This document shows positions 1 to 9,221 of a stretch of DNA of 64,000 nt, one piece after another (the stretch's first letter is position 1; the number at the start of each line of letters is the position of its first letter). A model generated the notes under the pieces. The model was not told the origin of the DNA. It made no database searches and saw only the letters and a program-made list of their open reading frames with translations. This DNA comes from Novosphingobium sp. IK01. GTDB taxonomy: Bacteria; Pseudomonadota; Alphaproteobacteria; Sphingomonadales; Sphingomonadaceae. The translations under genes were made by a program, and so were the position numbers. The DNA is taken from the NCBI RefSeq assembly GCF_033242265.1, contig NZ_BTFW01000001.1, positions 2,873,001-2,937,000 of the forward strand, given 5' to 3'.

Positions 1-1584
1 CAGCAGGCGCTTGATCGCCACGTCGGTGCCCAGATTGCGCAGGCCTGCGGTAAAGCCCGCGGCCAGAATCACCGCCAGCACCTGCCCGATGTTGGCGTTG
101 ATGAAATGCTCGAAATCCTGCTGGTAGGTTTCCTGGATGCTGACCGCGGCGCAAAAACCCATGGCCATGGCCGTGGCCTGACCGGCCAGACGCGGGTTGC
201 CCACGCAATAGGCAATGGCCAGCAGCGGGGGCGAGAGCACGATGGCCATGGCGAGGAAATCGTGCACCATGGGCAGGATCGCGAAGACATAGACCCCCGC
301 CATCGGCACGCCCAGACAGATCGCCACGCCAAAGCGCAGGATCATCGGGACCGGATTGTCGAGCGAGGCGAACAGGCAGCAGAACACGGCGGTCATCGCC
401 GCCGCCCCGGCGCCGTCGGCCCAGCTCGAATAGATCCAGATCACGCAGCAGGCGAACACCGCCGCCGCCGCCGCGATGCCGGCCATCAGGGCCTGGCCGA
501 AGTCGCGATGCAGGCGGAAGGCCGCGCGCGGGCTGCGCAACGAGGCCAGAATGGGGGCATCGGGGTCGCGCAGGTGATTGAGCGCCTGACGGCATTCGCC
601 CAGCAGGGCAACGACCTGGGCCAGGCGCACGCGATAGCTGATGACCAGCAGGTCGTGCCAGTCGGCGGTGCGCGCATTGGCAAAGAGCGTGCTGTCGGCC
701 ATCGAGAGATCGGGCAGGGCATCGCTCGGGCTGCCTGCCGCGAGCCAGTCCTGGGCGGCCATCCGCGCACGGTCGAGATCGGGGTCGGGGTTTTCGGGCA
801 CGGCGGCGATGGCCGCGCGGCGGTCGGACAGGCCCGAGAGCAGGGGCAGCAGCAGGACCATGCGTTCGAGCAGTGCGCGCACCGTGCCGGTCGCCTCGCG
901 CCAGTGCGAGGTGTCGAAGGGCACATGGGTCGTCATCAGCGCGCAATCGACGACGTCGACCGCCAGCTGCTGCTGCTCGCGCGGGGTGCGTCGCGGGGCG
1001 TCGCGGGTCAGGCAGTCGGCCAGCCAGGTCTCGGCATCGCGCATCCAGCGCTCAAGGCGTCCGCCCAGCGGGACCGAGACCGATAGCGGCATGATGATGC
1101 TGTGGGTGAGCGTGGCGGCCACGATGCCCAGTGTGATTTCGGTCACGCGGGCAACGGCGGTGTCGAACACGCCATAAGGATTGTTGGTGCTGGGGAAGGC
1201 GATGATCGCGGCGGTATAGCCCGCCAGCATCAGGGTATAGGACCGCGCCGAACGGTCGAGCAGCGAGATCGTCAGGCACAGACCGACCCACGCCGCCAGC
1301 ACGCCCGAGAGCAGCAGCGGCCATTCGAACAGGCCCGGCACCACCGCCACGGCAAAGGCTGCGCCTGCGAACGTGCCGATCACGCGGAAGATCGCCTTGG
1401 AACGGGTCGCCCCGGCGAGCGGATTGGAGACGATGAACACCGTGGTCATCGACCAGAACGACATCGGCAGGCCGACCCACAGCCCGATCCACAAGGCCAG
1501 GAACGCGGCCAGCACCGTCTTGAACGCGAACATCAGCTGCGCAAAGTTCGGAGGCCGGATCGAGGAGAGGAGCTTTACCGGCAA
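1..1584 (-). CDS. FUSC-family (AaeB-like) membrane exporter, 3' end cut by window edge
   Basis: Reading leftward from about 1584, an open frame runs off the window without a stop. It has two blocks of hydrophobic segments separated by a long soluble, helical middle section. The first block contains the family-like stretch FWSMTTVFIVSNPLAGATRS, and a second membrane block follows near 1-460. This is the layout of fusaric-acid-resistance/aromatic-acid exporters (FUSC, AaeB), inner-membrane proteins that export aromatic acids together with a periplasmic adaptor. No ATG occurs near the expected start. TTG at 1584 gives a family-like N-terminus of about 17 residues before the first ATG (1533). The adaptor gene, if present, would lie left of the window. 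The family call is firm; the substrate is unknown. Confidence 0.8.
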   Translation of the reverse strand, partial: MPVKLLSSIRPPNFAQLMFAFKTVLAAFLALWIGLWVGLPMSFWSMTTVFIVSNPLAGATRSKAIFRVIGTFAGAAFAVAVVPGLFEWPLLLSGVLAAWVGLCLTISLLDRSARSYTLMLAGYTAAIIAFPSTNNPYGVFDTAVARVTEITLGIVAATLTHSIIMPLSVSVPLGGRLERWMRDAETWLADCLTRDAPRRTPREQQQLAVDVVDCALMTTHVPFDTSHWREATGTVRALLERMVLLLPLLSGLSDRRAAIAAVPENPDPDLDRARMAAQDWLAAGSPSDALPDLSMADSTLFANARTADWHDLLVISYRVRLAQVVALLGECRQALNHLRDPDAPILASLRSPRAAFRLHRDFGQALMAGIAAAAAVFACCVIWIYSSWADGAGAAAMTAVFCCLFASLDNPVPMILRFGVAICLGVPMAGVYVFAILPMVHDFLAMAIVLSPPLLAIAYCVGNPRLAGQATAMAMGFCAAVSIQETYQQDFEHFINANIGQVLAVILAAGFTAGLRNLGTDVAIKRLL

Positions 1585-1678
1585 GGGCTTGGTTCCATAA
1601 GAAAAGGCATGATGGAAGGGCGGCGCGACGACATGGGGATGGCCAATCTTGTGAAACGTGGTCTTGTGTACGTCTGCC

Positions 1679-2101
1679 TCAGGCCACCGACAAGGTCACC
1701 GTTACATTGTCCCGGACGGCATGGCTGTAGGGGCACTGGGCATGGGTGGCGGCCATCAGGGCCTGGGCGGTTTCGCGCTCCATGCCCGGCAGGCAGGCTT
1801 CGAGGGTGATCGTCAGCGCAAACCCGCCCGCAACGCGCGGGCCGATGCCCACTTTGGCGGTGACCGTGCTTTCTGCCGGGATCGCCGGATGGCCCTGGCT
1901 GCGCAGCGCGCGCATCGCGCTCAGGAACGAGGCGGCATAGGCGCTGGCAAACAGCTGTTCGGGATTGTTGCCATGGCCGCGTCCGCCCAGATCGGCGGGC
2001 AGGTCGAGCCAGGCGTGAAACGTGCCGTCGGCCGTGGACACGCGCCCTTCGCGGCCACCCGTGGCGGTGGCGGATGTTTCATAGATCGGGGCGGTCAACA
2101 T
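1679..2101 (-). CDS. Ohr/OsmC-family protein lacking the first catalytic cysteine
   Basis: A 140-residue protein of the size and layout of organic hydroperoxide resistance (Ohr) proteins, small cytosolic thiol peroxidases that reduce lipid and organic hydroperoxides. Family features visible are the N-terminal Gly/Arg strand (GGREGRV), the NPEQLFASAYAA helix with the conserved Glu at about 48, and the C-terminal CPYS motif (Cys123). Ohr enzymes have Cys in the AACF motif on the central helix; here the codon at 1928-1930 is TCG, giving AASF with Ser58. Cys103 is an extra cysteine. The start at 2101 fits the family N-terminus. The gene is divergent from a LysR regulator that probably controls it. 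Peroxidase activity is doubtful without the peroxidatic Cys, so it may have another OsmC-type role. Confidence 0.85.
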   Translation of the reverse strand: MLTAPIYETSATATGGREGRVSTADGTFHAWLDLPADLGGRGHGNNPEQLFASAYAASFLSAMRALRSQGHPAIPAESTVTAKVGIGPRVAGGFALTITLEACLPGMERETAQALMAATHAQCPYSHAVRDNVTVTLSVA

Positions 2102-2206
2102 GGGGCAGAGTCCTCGGGTCGCACGGGCGGGGCGTCCGGTCGGGTTGGTATGGTCCCGATCTAATCTTGTGCAGTGCAACAATCCAAGAAGGACTCTGGC
2201 CATCAG

Positions 2207-2224
2207 CCATAAGTTATCTTATGG
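2207..2224. promoter_or_regulatory. Inverted repeat in the divergent ohr-like/lysR intergenic region
   Basis: A perfect dyad, CCATAAG-TTAT-CTTATGG, lies 105 bp upstream of the Ohr-like start and just before the LysR coding region. It overlaps the possible upstream ATG at 2221, which favours translation from the ATG at 2233. LysR proteins commonly bind interrupted dyads between divergent genes and repress themselves, so this is a candidate operator. It does not match T-N11-A exactly. The regulatory role is inferred. Confidence 0.5.
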
Positions 2225-2232
2225 ATTGGGCC

Positions 2233-3165
2233 ATGTCGCTCACCCGCCTGCGTGCTTTTGTCGAGGTCTATCGCCAGCGCTCGTTCACCACGGCGGCGCG
2301 CAACCTCGGGCTGTCGCAACCGGCGATCTCGCAGGCCATTGCCAGTCTGGAAGCCACCGTGGGCCGCCCCCTGTTCGAGCGGCACGGGCGCGGGGTGGTG
2401 CCCACCGGGGCCGCGCGCGACCTGGCCTCGGACATTGGCGACCGCCTCGATCAGGCCGAGGCCGCGCTGGCCCAGGCCCGCGCGCGCTCGGCCGAACTGG
2501 CCGGGTCGATCCAGATCGTGGGCCATCCCGACTTCCTCGCCGAAGTGGTCGCGCCCCAGCTCGGCCCCTTGCTCGAAAGCGGCATCCGCGTGCGCCTTCA
2601 GGGGGGCAGCCGCACCGAGATCGAGCAATGGCTGATCCATGGCGAGGCCGATCTGGGCGTGTCGAGCTTCCCGGTGACCGACCGGCGCCTGCGCGGCGAG
2701 CAACTGCGCGAGGAAGGCGTCCATGCCGTGGCCGCGCCTTCCGTCGTCGCGCGCCTGCGCACGGCACTGGCGGCGGGGAGCGATCTGCCGACCTTTCTGG
2801 CGGGGCTGCCGCTCTTGTCCTATGGCCTCGACCATCCGCTGATCGAGGAATGGCTGCGGCGCCACGGGGTGAGCCAGGACCATGTTTCGCCCGCGCTGGT
2901 CGGGCAGGATGTGCGCAGCCTGCGCGGGCTGCTCGAAGATGGCCATGGCTGGACGGTGCTGCCCGAATACCTGTGCCGCGACCGCCTCGAATCCGGCGCG
3001 CTGGCCGAAATTCCTGCCCCTCAGCTCCATACCGGCCAGACGGACTATGGCCAGCCCGATCATGGCAAGATCAGCTATCACCTGATCTGGGCGCCATCCG
3101 CCCTGCGCCAGCCGCGCGTGGCCCATGTGCGCCACGCGCTGATCTGGCGGCTCTATCGTCGGTAG
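2233..3165 (+). CDS. LysR-family transcriptional regulator
   Basis: A 310-residue LysR regulator. The N-terminal winged helix-turn-helix is visible as LTRLRAFVEVYRQRSFTTAARNLGLSQPAISQAI (residues about 3-37), followed by the linker helix (ERHGRGVVPT) and a periplasmic-binding-like effector domain to the C-terminus. ATG at 2233 puts the DNA-binding helix in its usual place; ATG at 2221 would add four residues and sits inside a palindrome. It is transcribed away from the Ohr-like gene with 131 bp between the starts, the classic arrangement for a LysR protein and its target. The effector is not predictable. If it senses oxidants, conserved cysteines would be expected, and none stands out in the DNA-binding domain. 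Confidence 0.9.
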   Translation: MSLTRLRAFVEVYRQRSFTTAARNLGLSQPAISQAIASLEATVGRPLFERHGRGVVPTGAARDLASDIGDRLDQAEAALAQARARSAELAGSIQIVGHPDFLAEVVAPQLGPLLESGIRVRLQGGSRTEIEQWLIHGEADLGVSSFPVTDRRLRGEQLREEGVHAVAAPSVVARLRTALAAGSDLPTFLAGLPLLSYGLDHPLIEEWLRRHGVSQDHVSPALVGQDVRSLRGLLEDGHGWTVLPEYLCRDRLESGALAEIPAPQLHTGQTDYGQPDHGKISYHLIWAPSALRQPRVAHVRHALIWRLYRR

Positions 3166-3203
3166 GGGGGCGCCGGTAAGGGGCGAATTTCCGGATCAGA
3201 TTC

Positions 3204-4502
3204 TCAATTCGGATGCTCGTCGACGTCCTCGTCGGCCCAGATCACGTGGGAATCGATTTCCAGCTTGATCACCGCCCGGATCGCTTCGGCGCGGGCGGCC
3301 ACTTCGAGGCGGGCGGCGTCGTGCGCCTGACGGCGGGCGAGCAGGGCATCGGCAAGGTCGATGGCGCCCAGTTCCTGCCCGCGCGCGGTGCGCTCGGCGG
3401 CCTGTGCGGTCGATCGGGCCGAGGCGGCGATGCCTTCCCAGGCGGTGCGGCGGCCACGGGCATTGGCAAGGTCGCCATTGGCCATGGCCTCGACCTGACG
3501 GCGGACATTGACCAGATCGAGCATGCCCGCGCTGGCCTGTGCGCCCGCTTCCTGCGCGGCGGCCTTGCGATAGCCGCCCCCGATCGGAATCGAGAGCGTC
3601 AACCCGGCCCCGCGTTCCTGGCCGCCGCGTTCGCTGAACACGCGCAGGCCAAGGCTCGGGTCGGCGATGCGGTCGCGCTGCGCGCGGCGGGCGAGCGTGC
3701 CCAGCCGCGCGGCCTCGCGGTCGGCAGCGCCGATCTCGTGGCTGCGACTGACCACCAGGTCGCGCAAGGTGACAAGGTCGGTGGCCGGGGTCGGGATGTC
3801 GCCCAGCGCGGGCGGCTCGACCGGCAGGGGCAGGTCGGGGAAGTTGGCGGCGAGCAGGACACGGGCCTGATCGACATCGGCCTGGCTCATCGCCGCCGCG
3901 CCCTGTGCGCCATCGCGCGCGGCGCGGGCCTGGTCGACATCGAGATCGGCCGCATCGCGCAGGGCCTTGCGCCGGGTGACGGCGGCCAGCGCGCGGTCGA
4001 GCACGGCCAGATTGGCCATGTCGGTGCGGTGGAGTTCGCCTGCGGTCAGCCAGTCGAACCAGAGCTGGACGAGCATCAGCGAGGCCTGATGGCGGCTGTC
4101 CTCCATGCGGTTGTGCGCCACCTCGATGCCCAGGGCCCCGGCCTCGCGGTCGAGGCGCCCCTTGCCGGGCAGGCGGAACGGGCGCTGCACCGAGCCGTCG
4201 AATTCGGGAAAGGTCTGGTTGCTGCTCGTGCCGCGAAACTGCTCGTCATAGGCCGTGCGAAACTGGACGCTGCCGTTGACGGTCACTTCCTGCGTGCCCT
4301 TGGCGAGCATTCGGGCCGCGGCACGGGCAGCATCGACACGGGCCCCGGCGGCCTCGACCGTCGGGTGGTTGTCGAGCGCGGCGACGACGGCAGCCTCGGG
4401 CGGGAGGTTGGCCGGGGGAATTTCGGGCGCGGCCAGGGCGGGGGCGGAAAAGGCCAGCGCGAAGAGGGCCAGCGCCGAAACGGACATGCGAAACGGGTGC
4501 AT
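3204..4502 (-). CDS. TolC-family outer-membrane factor of the metal efflux system (CzcC-like)
   Basis: A 432-residue protein with a signal peptide (cleavage after ALA near residue 24) and two long alternating helical repeats typical of outer-membrane efflux ducts, trimers that span the outer membrane and periplasm. It lacks the lipobox cysteine some family members have. Its ATG overlaps the stop of the DUF3240 gene by one base (TGATG), so it is translationally coupled as the last gene of the RND unit. In canonical czcCBA operons the OMF gene comes first; here it comes last. The C-terminal tail is acidic and histidine-containing (WADEDVDEHPN), which might bind metal, though that is inference. 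Confidence 0.9.
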   Translation of the reverse strand: MHPFRMSVSALALFALAFSAPALAAPEIPPANLPPEAAVVAALDNHPTVEAAGARVDAARAAARMLAKGTQEVTVNGSVQFRTAYDEQFRGTSSNQTFPEFDGSVQRPFRLPGKGRLDREAGALGIEVAHNRMEDSRHQASLMLVQLWFDWLTAGELHRTDMANLAVLDRALAAVTRRKALRDAADLDVDQARAARDGAQGAAAMSQADVDQARVLLAANFPDLPLPVEPPALGDIPTPATDLVTLRDLVVSRSHEIGAADREAARLGTLARRAQRDRIADPSLGLRVFSERGGQERGAGLTLSIPIGGGYRKAAAQEAGAQASAGMLDLVNVRRQVEAMANGDLANARGRRTAWEGIAASARSTAQAAERTARGQELGAIDLADALLARRQAHDAARLEVAARAEAIRAVIKLEIDSHVIWADEDVDEHPN

Positions 4503-4816
4503 CAGGCGATCCTGCCCCGGCTGTGAACGGGAACCGCATGCCAGCGCACGGGCGCGCGGCAGCGGGCGGAACGGGCGGTCTCGACCAGCCGGTCCAGCTG
4601 GTCGGCCGGTGCGATCAGGTCGAGCACGGCGCGGCGCAGCAGGCCTTCGACCAGCTCGCCGGTGTCCGCATCGCCATAGTCGTGGCCCAGCACGCGTTCC
4701 TCGCGCCAGTGGATCGGGCCCGGACAGGCCTCGCGCAGCGCGAGGGCGAGCGGCTCGGCATCGGCCAGAGCGCAGGCGAAGCTGACCAGAAGGGCAGGAG
4801 CGGTGGTATCAGGCAT
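4502..4816 (-). CDS. DUF3240 family protein associated with metal RND pumps
   Basis: A 104-residue soluble protein resembling DUF3240, small proteins frequently encoded beside CzcA/CusA-type pumps and thought to be PII-like or ferredoxin-like in fold. The start overlaps the end of the pump gene by 8 bases and the stop overlaps the outer-membrane factor gene by one, placing it firmly in the operon. Two cysteines (FAC and ARCRAP) and several histidines could bind metal. The function is unproven; a metal-sensing or accessory role is inferred from gene order. Confidence 0.75.
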   Translation of the reverse strand: MPDTTAPALLVSFACALADAEPLALALREACPGPIHWREERVLGHDYGDADTGELVEGLLRRAVLDLIAPADQLDRLVETARSARCRAPVRWHAVPVHSRGRIA

Positions 4817-7800
4817 GATCAGGCTCCCGCAGCGGGTTGGTCTGGTCTTCCTGCTCGGCCTTGCTCTCGCCCAGCCGCTCGAACAGGATCGGCAGGAGGA
4901 TCAGCGTGAGCAGGGTCGAGGTGACGAGGCCGCCGATCACCACGATGGCCAGCGGCTTCTGGATTTCCGAGCCGGGCCCGGTGGCAAACAGCAGTGGCAC
5001 GAGGCCGAAGGCGGTGATGCTCGCGGTCATCAGCACCGGGCGCAGGCGGCGCTCGGCCCCCACGCGCACGACGTGTTCCATCGGCAGGCCTTCCTCGCGC
5101 AACTGGCGGAAATAGGCCACCAGCACGAGGCCGTTGAGCACCGCGATGCCCAGCAGCGCGATGAACCCGACCGAGGCCGGCACCGACAGGTATTGGCCCG
5201 AAGCCCACAGCGAGATCACCCCGCCAACCATCGCAAAGGGAATGTTGGCGACGATCAGCCCGGCAGCGCGCAGCGAGCGCAAGGTGACGAGCAGTACCCC
5301 GAAGATCAGCAGCAGCGCCACCGGGATCACCAGCATCAGCCGCGCGGCGGCACGCTGCTGGTTCTCGAACTGCCCGCCCCAGACGATGCGATAGCCGGTC
5401 GGCAGCGGCACCTTGGCGGCGACTTGCGCCTTGGCCTCGTCGACGAAGCCGACCAGATCGCGCCCGCCCACGAAAGCCTGGACGAGGGCGAAGCGCGAGG
5501 CGTTCTCGTGGTCGAGCTTGACCGGGCCCTGACGGCGCGAGACATGGGCCATGTCGGCCACGCGGGCGACCACGCCCGATGGGGTGACCATCTGCATGTC
5601 GGCAAAGCGGGTGGGGTCGTCGCGCAGGGCGTCCTGTCCGCGGATCACGATGGGGATGCGGCGCTGGCCTTCCGCGACGATGCCCGCAGGCATCCCTTCG
5701 ACCGCGGCGCGCAGGGTGTCTTCGAGCTGGTCGACGGGCATGCCCAGCCGTCCGGCGGCGACACGGTCGACATCGAGCTGGAGATAGTCGACATTGTCGT
5801 TGGCCACGGTCAGCACTTCGGAGGCCCCGCGCACGCCGCGCAGGGTCTTCTGGATGCGCCCGGCCAGATCGGCCAGAACGCGCGTGTCGGGGCCGAAGAT
5901 CTTGATCGCAAGGTCGCCGCGCGCGCCGGTGAGCATTTCGGACACGCGCATTTCGATGGGCTGGGTGAACGAGGTCTGCACGCCGGGCAGGCCATCGACG
6001 GCGTGGCGGATCTGCTCGACCACGAAATCCTTGTCGCCGCGCCATTCCGACTGGGGCTTGAGCACGACGAACGTGTCCGTCTCGTTGAGGCCCATGGGAT
6101 CGAGGCCGATTTCGTCCGAGCCGGTGCGGGCGATGGCCTGGTCGACTTCGGGAACGGTCTTGATCGCGCGTTCGACCGCGCGGTCGATGGCCAGCGACTG
6201 GTCGAGGTTGATCGTGGGCAGCTTGGTGAGCTGCACGATGACCGAGCCTTCGTCCATGGTGGGCATGAAGGTCTTGCCCACCGCGCCATAGGCAAGGCCC
6301 GCCAGCACGAGGCCCAGGCCCGCCACGCCATAGACCATGGTCTTGCGTTCAAAGGCCCCGGCCAGCAGGCGGCGATAGCGCGGGGCGAGCCAGCGCATGA
6401 CCGGCGGTTCGTGATCATGGCCCTGCTTGAGGCCGAACGAGGCCAGCACGGGCACCAGCGTGAGCGCGAGCAGCAGCGACCCGGCCAGCGCAAAGACGAT
6501 GGTGAGCGCGACCGGCGCAAAGAGCTTGCCTTCGAGGCCCTGAAGCGAGAGCAGCGGCAGAAACACCAGCGCGATGATCACGATGCCCGCCGAGACCGGC
6601 ACGATCACGTCGCTCGTCGCGCGCAGCACGAGGTTGAGGCGGGGGAGCGCCTCCTTGTCGCCCTGCCCCGTCTGGCGTCCCGTCTGACTCAGCCGCTCGA
6701 CGACATTCTCGACGACGACGACCGCCCCATCGACGAGCATGCCGATGGCGATGGCAAGGCCACCCAGGCTCATCAGGTTGGCGGTCAGCCCGAACAGGTG
6801 CATGAACAGGAACGTGATCAGCGCGGCCATGGGCAGCGTGGCCGCCACGATGGCCGCCGCGCGCCAGTCGCCCAGAAAGACCACCAGCAGCACGATGACC
6901 AGCACCGTGGCTTCGAGCAGGGCTTCCTCGACCGTGCCGACCGCGCGGCCGACCAGATCGGAGCGGTCGTAGAACGCATGGATCGAGGTTCCGGCGGGAA
7001 GCGCGTGCTGCAATTCCTCGACCCGCGCCTTGACACCCGCGACGACCTTCTGCGCGTCGGCGCCGCGCAGGGCGATCACGAGGCCCTCGACGACCTCGCT
7101 TCCGCCATTGCGCGAGACCGCGCCATAGCGGGTGAGGCTGCCGGTGCTCACGCTCGCCACGTCGGCCAGCCGCACGACGCGCGGGTCGCCGCTCGGCCCG
7201 GCGCGGCTGGCGATCACCAGCGCGCCAAGGTCGGCATTGGTCTGGATCGCGCCGACGGTGCGCACGATCAGGGTTTCCTCGCCGCTGACGAGGCGCCCGG
7301 CGCCATCGTTGCGGTTGCCGCTCTCGATGGCGGCCTTGATGTCGCCGATGGACAAGTGCGCGGCGGCCAGCGCCGTGGGATCGGGGCGCACTTCATAGGT
7401 GCGGACATAGCCGCCCAGCGCGTTGACATCGGCGACGCCGGGCACCGTGCGCAGGGCCGGGCGGATCGTCCAGTCGAGCAGTTCGCGCTTCTGCTGGAGC
7501 GAGAGCGGCCCCTCGATGGTGAACATGTAGACATCGGACAGCGGGGTCGAGATCGGCGCCATGCCGCCCGAGACCGAGGCGGGCAGATTGGCCATGACCC
7601 CGGACAATCGCTCGGCCACCTGCTGGCGGGCCCAGTAGATGTCGGTGCCGTCGGTAAAGTCGATGGTGATGTCGGCAATCGCATATTTGGCCGACGAGCG
7701 CAGCACAGCCTGCCCCGGAATGCCGAGCATTTCGGTTTCGATCGGGGCGATGACCCGGCTTTCGACTTCCTCGGGCGTCATCCCCGGCGCCTTGAGGATC

Positions 7801-7946
7801 ATCTTGACCTGGGTCTGGGCGATATTGGGATAGGCATCGACCGGCAGGCCGAGGAAGGCCCATGTGCCCAGCGTGGCCACGGCCAGCGCAAGGCCGAGCA
7901 CGACGAGCCGGTAGGACAGCGAAAGGGTGACCAGCTTGCGCAACAT
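4809..7946 (-). CDS. Heavy-metal efflux RND pump, CzcA/CusA family
   Basis: A 1045-residue HME-type RND antiporter, the proton-driven inner-membrane pump of a tripartite metal exporter. Visible features are the first membrane helix at about 10-32, the family motif DFTDGTDIYWARQQVAERL at about 96-114, two large periplasmic loops, and duplicated membrane bundles. TM4 carries the proton-relay acids D406 and E413 in GMLVDGAVVVVEN. The extra aspartate six residues before the VDG aspartate in CzcA-type pumps is Ala here, so the ion (divalent versus copper/silver) is not certain. ATG at 7946 is chosen because MLRKLV begins the usual N-terminus. It lies 13 bp after the adaptor gene. Confidence 0.93.
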   Translation of the reverse strand: MLRKLVTLSLSYRLVVLGLALAVATLGTWAFLGLPVDAYPNIAQTQVKMILKAPGMTPEEVESRVIAPIETEMLGIPGQAVLRSSAKYAIADITIDFTDGTDIYWARQQVAERLSGVMANLPASVSGGMAPISTPLSDVYMFTIEGPLSLQQKRELLDWTIRPALRTVPGVADVNALGGYVRTYEVRPDPTALAAAHLSIGDIKAAIESGNRNDGAGRLVSGEETLIVRTVGAIQTNADLGALVIASRAGPSGDPRVVRLADVASVSTGSLTRYGAVSRNGGSEVVEGLVIALRGADAQKVVAGVKARVEELQHALPAGTSIHAFYDRSDLVGRAVGTVEEALLEATVLVIVLLVVFLGDWRAAAIVAATLPMAALITFLFMHLFGLTANLMSLGGLAIAIGMLVDGAVVVVENVVERLSQTGRQTGQGDKEALPRLNLVLRATSDVIVPVSAGIVIIALVFLPLLSLQGLEGKLFAPVALTIVFALAGSLLLALTLVPVLASFGLKQGHDHEPPVMRWLAPRYRRLLAGAFERKTMVYGVAGLGLVLAGLAYGAVGKTFMPTMDEGSVIVQLTKLPTINLDQSLAIDRAVERAIKTVPEVDQAIARTGSDEIGLDPMGLNETDTFVVLKPQSEWRGDKDFVVEQIRHAVDGLPGVQTSFTQPIEMRVSEMLTGARGDLAIKIFGPDTRVLADLAGRIQKTLRGVRGASEVLTVANDNVDYLQLDVDRVAAGRLGMPVDQLEDTLRAAVEGMPAGIVAEGQRRIPIVIRGQDALRDDPTRFADMQMVTPSGVVARVADMAHVSRRQGPVKLDHENASRFALVQAFVGGRDLVGFVDEAKAQVAAKVPLPTGYRIVWGGQFENQQRAAARLMLVIPVALLLIFGVLLVTLRSLRAAGLIVANIPFAMVGGVISLWASGQYLSVPASVGFIALLGIAVLNGLVLVAYFRQLREEGLPMEHVVRVGAERRLRPVLMTASITAFGLVPLLFATGPGSEIQKPLAIVVIGGLVTSTLLTLILLPILFERLGESKAEQEDQTNPLREPDHA

Positions 7947-7959
7947 TGCCGGGCGCCCC

Positions 7960-9144
7960 TCAGTTGCCCTGGGCCAGCGCCTTGAGCGCCGCTGTGCCAT
8001 GGACCACGACGGCATCGCCCGCCTTGAGCGCGCCGGTCACGACCACCTGCCCGTCGGCGGCACCCAGCCGGTGGACGATGCGCCGGACATAGCCGCGCGG
8101 GTTGGCCACGAAGACCACGTCATCGGTGCCCAGCGTGGTGACCGCGGCCTCGGGAACGGTGATGGCCCCGTCCGACCTGGCGTCGGTATTGGCGCCGGTG
8201 TTGGCGCTGGTCGTAGCCGGGCCCCAGACGGTGATGGTGTCGACCCGGCCCGCAACGAGGCCCGGACTGGCGGGCAACTGGGCCTTGAGCATGGCCGAGC
8301 GGGTGGCCGGATCGATGGCATTGCCGACCGCGGTGACCGTGCCGCGCACGGCTTCGGCACCCTGACTCCCGGTATTCTGGCCCAGACGGACAGTCATGCC
8401 GGGGCGGATCTGGCCGATCAGGCGCTCGGGCACTTGCCCCGTCGCCTCGTAGCGGCCCGCCGCGTCGATCACGAAAGGCGCGCTCGTGCCGTCGAGCGGC
8501 ATGCCGGCCTGAATGTCGGCCTTGGTCACGCGGCCCGCGATGGGGGCGGTGAGCGTGTAGGTGCCCCCGCCCCGGTTGCTGCCGACGAGGCGGAGGATGC
8601 GGGATTTCTCGGCGACATCGGCCCCGGCTTCGGCGGCAAGGGCGCGGGCCTCGTCGGCGCGGGCCCCGGCGATGATTCCCTCGCGCGAAAGCTGGTTGAG
8701 GCGCGCCGCGCTCGACCGGGCGACCCCGGCGCGGGCATTGGCGCGCGCCAGATCGGCCGACAGGGTCATCACGTCGCGGCTGGCGACAACGGCCAGTGCC
8801 TGCCCGCGTGCCACAGTGTCACCCTCGACGACGAGCGTGCGCAGCACCGTGCCGGGCAGGGTCGCGGCGACAGCCACGCGGGCATTGGGCGGCGGGGCGA
8901 TGGTGACGGGCAGATCGGCGAGGGGAACCTCGCTGGCGGGCTGGGCGGGCGCGGTGACGATGCCCAGCGCACGGGCCTTGGCCGGGGCGACCAGCAGCAG
9001 GCCATCGGGGCGAACCGCTGCGGCCCCGACGGCATCGGGGGCTTCGGATGCCGTGGGCGCCTGTCCGTGCGGGGCCAGCAACCACCAGCCGCCTCCAGCC
9101 AGAACAAGGGCACCACCTGCTGCGAGAATCGTCTTCATCTGCAT
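7960..9144 (-). CDS. RND efflux periplasmic adaptor (CzcB-like membrane fusion protein)
   Basis: A 394-residue membrane fusion protein. An N-terminal signal or anchor helix (residues 4-23) is followed by a split barrel-sandwich (lipoyl) domain around a helical hairpin (about 90-200), a beta-barrel domain and a C-terminal membrane-proximal domain. It links the inner-membrane pump to the outer-membrane duct. No N-terminal His-rich metal-binding extension is seen, unlike some CzcB proteins. It is the first gene of the pump set and follows the two-component genes by 77 bp on the same strand. Confidence 0.9.
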   Translation of the reverse strand: MQMKTILAAGGALVLAGGGWWLLAPHGQAPTASEAPDAVGAAAVRPDGLLLVAPAKARALGIVTAPAQPASEVPLADLPVTIAPPPNARVAVAATLPGTVLRTLVVEGDTVARGQALAVVASRDVMTLSADLARANARAGVARSSAARLNQLSREGIIAGARADEARALAAEAGADVAEKSRILRLVGSNRGGGTYTLTAPIAGRVTKADIQAGMPLDGTSAPFVIDAAGRYEATGQVPERLIGQIRPGMTVRLGQNTGSQGAEAVRGTVTAVGNAIDPATRSAMLKAQLPASPGLVAGRVDTITVWGPATTSANTGANTDARSDGAITVPEAAVTTLGTDDVVFVANPRGYVRRIVHRLGAADGQVVVTGALKAGDAVVVHGTAALKALAQGN

Positions 9145-9221
9145 TCTGCCCCGCTAGAGCACCGGCCTGACGACAGTCTGACAGGGCTGGCAGGGACAAG
9201 TGCCAACGGCACTTTACGACA

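Noticed and set aside
4803..7985. 1060-codon plus-strand frame
   Set aside because: Antisense to the RND pump; composition (His/Asp/Gln-rich, no domain) is typical of a high-GC shadow frame.
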